The notes below the pieces were generated by a model. It saw nothing but the letters and a program-made list of their open reading frames with translations. It was not told where the DNA came from and did no database searches. DNA of 19,963 bases, from contig CAZPUJ010000026.1 of assembly GCA_964589725.1 (NCBI GenBank), positions 1 through 19,963 of the forward strand, in the 5' to 3' direction. The DNA is from CAYSHJ01 sp964589725. GTDB lineage: Bacteria > Planctomycetota > Planctomycetia > Planctomycetales > Planctomycetaceae. This document shows positions 15,381 to 19,963 of this stretch, piece by piece (position 1 is the stretch's first letter; each line of letters opens with the position of its first letter). The position numbers and the translations under genes are program-made.

Positions 15381-15746
15381 CGACTGACTTTGGACTGTTC
15401 CGGCTTGACGGAGCTTTGGATTTGACGCGGAGCGACTTTCTGTAAATGGGGCGAACGACAAAGATGGCGCGTTAAAGCGAGCGGCAGGAGATAGTAGCCC
15501 CGACACTCCGTGGCGGGAGACGTCGTGTCACGGAGTGCCACGGCTACTTTGGGTAAATCAATTCTTGCCGCTCGCCTAAAGGCCTTTGGACTGCGGCGAC
15601 CGGGGCACCCTCTGGGTCCGCCGCTTTTCAAGCAGCGATGTTGATCGCGGATCGTGGCATCGGTCAACACGTCGTTGCCTTCGTCGCCGGCCTGCTTTGA
15701 GTTGCCACTTTGCGACCGTCATTGAAATTGTTAAGACGGTGTCACG
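15381..15746. other. Gene-free stretch upstream of kinase
   Basis: No gene recognised. It holds an imperfect inverted repeat (15494-15512 with 15529-15547; GTAGCC and CACTCCGTG shared, three mismatches) and the palindrome AAAGGCCTTT near 15577-15586 next to GGACTGCGGCGAC, which looks like a piece of another dispersed repeat. The kinase promoter must lie here, but I could not place it. Confidence 0.5.
15494..15547. repeat. Imperfect inverted repeat, 19-bp arms
   Basis: The arms 15494-15512 and 15529-15547 pair at 16 of 19 positions around a 16-base loop. The shared blocks are GTAGCC and CACTCCGTG. The element resembles the other dispersed palindromes in the window. Confidence 0.6.
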
Positions 15747-18700
15747 ATGGCGATATCTCTTAAAGACTTGGTCGGCCGGATTGTCGAATCCAGCTTGCTC
15801 ACCGAGGCCGAGACGCGCGAGGTCATTGACGAATGGCCCGCCGACCAGCCAGCGTTGGACGGCGAGCAATTCGCTCGCGAGTTGGTCAAGCAGAAGCGGC
15901 TGACCAAGTTTCAGGCCGAGCAGCTTTGCGCCGGCAAAGGGAAGTCGCTGACGTTGGGGAACTACATCATTCTCGACAAGCTCGGCCAGGGTGGCATGGG
16001 GATGGTGCTCAAGGCCGCGCATAAGCGGATGAAACGAGTCGTCGCGCTCAAGGTGATGATGGGGCCGGCGATGAAATCGGCCGACGCGGTGAAGCGATTT
16101 CATCGCGAAGTCGAAGCGGTGGCGAAGCTCACGCATCCGAACATCGTCACGGCGTTCGATGCCGACGAAGCCAAGGGGACGCACTTCCTCGTGATGGAGT
16201 ACGTCGAAGGGGACGACCTGTCGCAGTTGGTCAAGAAGCATGGGCCGCTGTCGGTCGAGCAGGCGATTGAGTGTGTGACTCAAGCGGCGCGTGGGCTGGC
16301 TCACGCGCACGCCGAGCATGTGATTCATCGTGACATCAAGCCGGCGAACTTGCTGCTCGACAAGCATGGGACGGTGAAGATTCTGGACATGGGACTGGCA
16401 CGGCTGGAGAGCGGCTTGTCGGACGCGGCCGGCGTCTCGGGAGCAGGGCTGACTCAATCCGGCACGATCATGGGGACGGTCGATTACATGTCGCCGGAGC
16501 AGGCCGAGGACACTCGGCACGCCGACGCGCGGGCGGATATCTACAGCTTGGGTTGCTCGCTGTACTACTTGCTGACCGGGCATGTCGTGTACGGCGGCGA
16601 GACGATGATGAAGAAGCTGCTGGCGCATCGCGAAGCGCCGCTGCCGTCGTTGCTCAATGAACTGGCGAGCGGGGGGCGTCAGCCCCCCGGTTCTTCGCAT
16701 GACGGCGCCACGAATGCACCGGGGGGCTTACGCCCCCCGCTCGCCGAGACGCTCGCCGAGACGCTCGTCGCACTCGACTCGGTCTTCCACAAGATGATCG
16801 CCAAGCGGCCGGGGGATCGTTACCAGTCGATGACCGAAGTCATCGCGGACCTGGAACGCTGCCGCGCGGGTGAGTCAGTGACGTCTGTTGTGCGCGGGTC
16901 TCCTGACCCCGCACCCAGTGGAGCGGCCAGCGGCGAATCGGCCAGCATCAATGAACTGCAACGGTTCCTGCGGGAAATCAGCGGGGACGAGGGGAGTCAG
17001 GTGCCGAGCGCGACCTCAGCGAGTCCGCACGGGACGGCCGTGCTGCCGGTGAGCGGGACTGACGAGACGATCTACTTGTCGGCGAATGGTGTCGGCACTG
17101 ATCCGCAGACGGAGATGACGCTCGCGAGCGAGCGGATGCGGCGGGCGCGCGGCCAGGCATTGCGAAGCCGAAACACGCTGTTGGCGAGTGTCGGCGGCGT
17201 GTTGTTGCTGCTCGGAGCTTGGTGGATGTTTCGGACTCCAACCGGCACCGTGCCCATCGAGATCACCGACGATCAAATCGAAGTCACGCTGGGCGAGACC
17301 GGCCGAACGCTGCGCGGCAAGACGACGGAAACGCTCAAACTCCCGATCGGCGAGCATGTGTTGCACGTTCAGATCGGCGAGACGACGTTCGACACGAAAG
17401 AGCTTTCCGTCGCGAAAGGCGAATCGGTCCCGATCAAAGTCGAGCGGGTCGGCCGCCGAGTTCGCGTGATGCAGGGAAAGACATTGCTCGGCCACAAAGA
17501 ATTGCCCAAGTCCCAGACGCAGCCCGCTGTGACGGATCGCCGCTCCTCGCCACAGAACGCCGACCGCCGCGCGGCCGAGTGGGTGCTGTCGATCGGCGGC
17601 AAGATCAGTATCCATGAGTACGGTCAGGAACGGCCGATTGCGGCTGCCGACGATCTGCCCCGCGGAGCGTTTGAACTCACGCGCGTGGGTTTGGGGCATA
17701 GCCCAAAGGTGAGCGATCCAGGGCTGGCCGTCTTCAAGGATTGCAAGAACCTCATCGCCCTTGATTTGAGCGTTACCCAGGTGAGCGATGCGGGACTGGA
17801 ATACTTCAAAGACTGCAAGAACCTCTTTCACCTGGCGCTGTCCCACACACAGGTCAGCGATGTGGGGCTGGCCCACTTCAGAGAGAACCCGAAACTCATG
17901 CAGCTTTATCTGGGCGGTTCACAGGTCAGCGATGCAGGCCTAGTTTACTTTAAGGATTGCCAGAAGCTCACGCTCCTTGCACTGTCCGGTACCAAGGTGA
18001 GCGATGTGGGGCTGGTCCACTTCCAGGATTGCAAAAACTTGACCTACCTTCATCTGGACCAGACCAAGGTGAGCGATGCGGGGCTGGCCCACTTCAAGGA
18101 TTGCAAGAACCTCACGCACCTTGCTCTGAGCAATAACCAGGTCAGCGATGCGGGCCTGGCGCACTTCAAGGATTGCAAGAACCTCACGACCCTCCATCTG
18201 GACGGCACGAAGGTGAGTGATGCGGGGATGGCCCACTTCAAGGATTACATGAACCTCACGAGCCTTTATCTGAACAATACAAAGGTAACCGACGTCGGGC
18301 TGGCCCACTTCAAAGATTGCCAGAACCTCACGCAGCTTTCTCTGGTTGGTATCCAGGTGAGCGATGCGGGGCTGGCCCACTTCCAGGATTGCAAGAACCT
18401 CACGCAGCTTTCTCTGGTCGGTACCCATGTGAGCGATGCGGGACTGGAACGCCTCGCCGGCTGTCCGAAGCTCGCTTCCGTGAACGTCACAAAGACGAAG
18501 GTGACCGAGGCTGGGGTGAAGAAGCTCTCGGTCGCGTTGCCGCGTTGCCAGATCGAATGGGACGGCGGCGTGATCGAGCCGCTCTCCGCCGATCCCGACC
18601 GCCGCGCCGCCGAGTGGGTGCTGTCGATCGGCGGCACCATCAGTATCCAGGAGAACGCTCAGGAACGCCCGGCCGCCGCTGTCGCCGATCTGCCCCAGGA

Positions 18701-19547
18701 GGCGTTTGAACTCACGGTCGTGGATTTGAACAGCAGCCCGAAGGTGAGCGATGCGGGGCTGGCTCACTTCAAGGATTGCAAGAACCTCACGACTCTTGTT
18801 CTGGCCGTAACGCAGGCCAGCGATGCGGGGCTGGCCCACTTCAAGAATTGCAAGAACCTCACGGCGCTTAATCTGCAACAGACACTGGTGAGCGATTCCG
18901 GCCTGGCCCACTTCCAGGATTGCAAGAACCTCACGGTCGTTGTTCTGTCCTCGACCCAAGTGACCGACGCGGGCATAGCCCACTTCAAGGATTGCCAGAA
19001 CTTAACGCAACTTCACCTAAGCGGCGTGAAGCTAAGTGATGCCGGCCTGGCCCAGTTCAAGAATCTCAAGCACCTCACGCAGCTTAATCTGCGCTTGACC
19101 CAGGTAAGCGATGTGGGGCTGGCCAACTTTAAGGATTGCAAGGATCTCACGTTCCTTTGTCTGGCAGATACCTACGTGCGCGATGCAGGGCTCGCCTGCT
19201 TCAAGGATTGCAAGAAGCTGACGCATCTTGATCTGGGCGGTACGCCGCACATGACCGACGATGGCCTGGCGCATTTCAAGGATTGCGACAATCTCACGAG
19301 TTTAGAGCTGCGCGAAACAAAAGTGAGCGATGCGGGGCTAGCCCACTTCAAGGAGTGGAAGAATCTCACGAGACTTTATCTGGACAATACCCAGGTGAGC
19401 GATGCGGGGCTGGCCGATCTGGCCGGCTACCCGAAGCTCGTTTCCTTGAACGTCAAGAACACAAAGGTCACCGAGGCTGGCGTGAAAAAGCTCAGGGCCG
19501 CCTTGCCGGAGCTCCAAATCGAATGGGACGGAATGCCGGGCAAGTGA
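15747..19547 (+). CDS. Transmembrane Ser/Thr protein kinase with two leucine-rich-repeat modules
   Basis: A 1266-residue Hanks-type kinase. Residues 1-65 form an all-helical segment common in front of planctomycete kinases. The kinase domain is about 72-372: GQGGMGMV (80-87), catalytic Lys102, HRDIKPAN (194-201), DMG in place of DFG (214-216), GTVDYMSPEQ (243-252). One transmembrane helix lies at about 478-496, so the kinase is cytoplasmic and the remainder exported. A beta-rich stretch follows (about 500-600). Two similar modules then begin with DRRAAEWVLSIGG at residues 606 and 951. Each carries about 24-residue LRRs of the type VSDAGLAHFKDCKNLTxLxL: 11 units plus a cap in the first (655-941), 10 plus a cap in the second (1000-1262). 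Residues 308-333 are an in-frame palindrome-derived insertion in the C-lobe. The LRRs probably sense an extracytoplasmic protein; the ligand is unknown. Confidence 0.95.
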   Translation: MAISLKDLVGRIVESSLLTEAETREVIDEWPADQPALDGEQFARELVKQKRLTKFQAEQLCAGKGKSLTLGNYIILDKLGQGGMGMVLKAAHKRMKRVVALKVMMGPAMKSADAVKRFHREVEAVAKLTHPNIVTAFDADEAKGTHFLVMEYVEGDDLSQLVKKHGPLSVEQAIECVTQAARGLAHAHAEHVIHRDIKPANLLLDKHGTVKILDMGLARLESGLSDAAGVSGAGLTQSGTIMGTVDYMSPEQAEDTRHADARADIYSLGCSLYYLLTGHVVYGGETMMKKLLAHREAPLPSLLNELASGGRQPPGSSHDGATNAPGGLRPPLAETLAETLVALDSVFHKMIAKRPGDRYQSMTEVIADLERCRAGESVTSVVRGSPDPAPSGAASGESASINELQRFLREISGDEGSQVPSATSASPHGTAVLPVSGTDETIYLSANGVGTDPQTEMTLASERMRRARGQALRSRNTLLASVGGVLLLLGAWWMFRTPTGTVPIEITDDQIEVTLGETGRTLRGKTTETLKLPIGEHVLHVQIGETTFDTKELSVAKGESVPIKVERVGRRVRVMQGKTLLGHKELPKSQTQPAVTDRRSSPQNADRRAAEWVLSIGGKISIHEYGQERPIAAADDLPRGAFELTRVGLGHSPKVSDPGLAVFKDCKNLIALDLSVTQVSDAGLEYFKDCKNLFHLALSHTQVSDVGLAHFRENPKLMQLYLGGSQVSDAGLVYFKDCQKLTLLALSGTKVSDVGLVHFQDCKNLTYLHLDQTKVSDAGLAHFKDCKNLTHLALSNNQVSDAGLAHFKDCKNLTTLHLDGTKVSDAGMAHFKDYMNLTSLYLNNTKVTDVGLAHFKDCQNLTQLSLVGIQVSDAGLAHFQDCKNLTQLSLVGTHVSDAGLERLAGCPKLASVNVTKTKVTEAGVKKLSVALPRCQIEWDGGVIEPLSADPDRRAAEWVLSIGGTISIQENAQERPAAAVADLPQEAFELTVVDLNSSPKVSDAGLAHFKDCKNLTTLVLAVTQASDAGLAHFKNCKNLTALNLQQTLVSDSGLAHFQDCKNLTVVVLSSTQVTDAGIAHFKDCQNLTQLHLSGVKLSDAGLAQFKNLKHLTQLNLRLTQVSDVGLANFKDCKDLTFLCLADTYVRDAGLACFKDCKKLTHLDLGGTPHMTDDGLAHFKDCDNLTSLELRETKVSDAGLAHFKEWKNLTRLYLDNTQVSDAGLADLAGYPKLVSLNVKNTKVTEAGVKKLRAALPELQIEWDGMPGK
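16664..16745. repeat. Palindromic element inside kinase domain (same family as 3694-3787)
   Basis: Arms 16664-16690 and 16719-16745 are reverse complements with a single mismatch in 27 bases, around a 28-base spacer. The arm begins GGCGAGCGGGGGGCGTCAGC. It is translated in frame as SGGRQPPGSS to PGGLRPPLA (about 308-333), between LPSLLNELA and the conserved VALDSVFHKMIAKRPGDRYQS of the C-lobe. Related kinases pass directly between those segments, as I know the family. Confidence 0.9.
16892..16912. repeat. Short GGGTCTCC-GACCC repeat in kinase linker
   Basis: This 21-base stretch matches 19577-19597, just after the kinase gene, in 20 of 21 bases. Inside the gene it encodes RGSPDP in the juxtamembrane linker. 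It looks like another dispersed repeat. Confidence 0.55.
17706..19466 (+). repeat. Two arrays of 72-bp LRR-coding tandem repeats
   Basis: Units of about 72 bases sharing GTGAGCGATGCGGGGCTGGC and CTTCAAGGATTGCAAGAACC run at 17709-18500 and 18744-19466, separated by the second module's leading segment. Similarity at the DNA level, not only in protein, points to recent duplication or conversion. They are coding, so this is not a CRISPR array. The modules themselves (17562-18596 and 18597-19547) form a larger tandem duplication of about 1.0 kb. Confidence 0.9.
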
Positions 19548-19604
19548 TCGCGGCTGCCATTCCCATTCCGCACTCGGCGCGGGTCTCCCGACCCCGCCGC
19601 TGTT

Positions 19605-19630
19605 GTGGCACGGTCTCCCAACCGTGCCAC
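19605..19630. terminator. Hairpin downstream of kinase gene
   Basis: GTGGCACGGT pairs perfectly with ACCGTGCCAC around a CTCCCA loop. It lies 57 bases after the kinase stop. There is no T-run, so it may be a dispersed repeat that happens to sit at the gene end. Confidence 0.4.
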
Positions 19631-19789
19631 TCGTTGGACCGCAGACCCGCCTGTCCGAACCCTCTCCGATGCACAACGCCGTCACGATTTCCTGGTGATG
19701 CCCGAACGCCACGCGCGGCGGCTCGCGCGGTGAGGTTCGGCCGAGCGACGTCTTGGCGCGGACTGGTGCCCGCAACCCGAGAGATTCTG

Positions 19790-19919
19790 GCCACGGATGA
19801 AACACTGATGGAACACGGATCAAAAAAAACAACACGAACGAGAGCCAAGCGGTGACGGCTGTGGCGCTCCCTTGGGAAGTGATCGCAAATCCGTGTTTCA
19901 TCTGTGTTTCATCCGTGGC
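19790..19919. repeat. Inverted repeat with 31-bp arms
   Basis: Arms 19790-19820 and 19889-19919 are reverse complements with two mismatches, around a 68-base spacer. Inside each arm the motif GGATGAAACAC or a close variant repeats. The reverse-complementary form ATCCGTGTTTCATC is a familiar type of dispersed bacterial palindrome. Confidence 0.75.
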
Positions 19920-19963
19920 TGAATAACCTTCGCGTCACGCAAAGATTTCAAATGTTTGCAGTG

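Larger units (their letters stand above)
19548..19963. other. Gene-free stretch at right edge
   Basis: No gene recognised on either strand. It holds three structures: the GGGTCTCC repeat (19577-19597), a hairpin after the kinase (19605-19630) and a long inverted repeat (19790-19919). Open frames here lack domains. Confidence 0.5.

Noticed and set aside
15576..16700. 374-codon reverse open frame over the kinase start
   Set aside because: It is antisense to the kinase domain and begins in the palindrome at 16664-16745; there is no domain.
17940..18983. 347-codon reverse open frame with repeated VGQPRIAHL-type units
   Set aside because: The repeats simply mirror the LRR units of the kinase gene on the other strand.
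17706..19466. Possible CRISPR or satellite array because of regular 72-bp repeats
   Set aside because: Units are contiguous without unique spacers, stay in one frame and encode LRRs.

Overview
The window is about 20 kb of high-GC bacterial chromosome, most likely from a planctomycete (class Planctomycetia). This is inference. It rests on a large Ser/Thr kinase with a planctomycete-style N-terminal segment and leucine-rich repeats, a secreted PQQ-type beta-propeller protein, FHA and STAS proteins, a Uma2-family protein, WD40 remnants, and many dispersed palindromes in intergenic DNA and even inside genes. No rRNA, tRNA, CRISPR array, phage gene or intact transposase was seen.

Layout, left to right. 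(1) The 3' part of a HAL2/CysQ-type 3'(2'),5'-bisphosphate nucleotidase, cut by the left window edge, converges on a small FHA-domain gene; two short hairpins lie between them. (2) metG (methionyl-tRNA synthetase, forward) has two palindromic elements inserted in frame. A small secreted protein follows on the same strand. (3) A reverse pair, a secreted or anchored endonuclease/exonuclease/phosphatase-fold protein followed by an ArnT/PMT-like membrane glycosyltransferase, is separated by a 30-bp perfect inverted repeat from a divergent ROK-family sugar kinase. (4) A reverse STAS-domain gene and a LOG-family gene form a likely operon; a palindrome lies between them and the ROK gene. (5) Two reverse secreted proteins follow: a PQQ/BamB-like propeller and a hypothetical protein. 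(6) A degraded zone (about 13.48-15.75 kb) holds a gene split by an in-frame stop, a Uma2-family gene, two inverted copies of a 227-bp MITE-like foldback element, and between them a frameshifted WD40 C-terminal remnant. (7) A 1266-residue transmembrane Ser/Thr kinase has two tandem LRR modules, followed by more palindromes to the window end.

The genes do not form one pathway. They mix housekeeping functions (metG, nucleotidase, sugar kinase), signalling parts (kinase, FHA, STAS) and envelope or secreted proteins. The strongest theme is palindromic repeats. At least seven families are present: some sit between convergent genes as possible terminators, and three copies lie inside the reading frames of metG and the kinase without breaking them. 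I did not find a clear new multi-gene defence or metabolic system. The most noteworthy items are the frame-preserving palindrome insertions and the MITE pair, whose hairpin shows a compensatory base-pair change.
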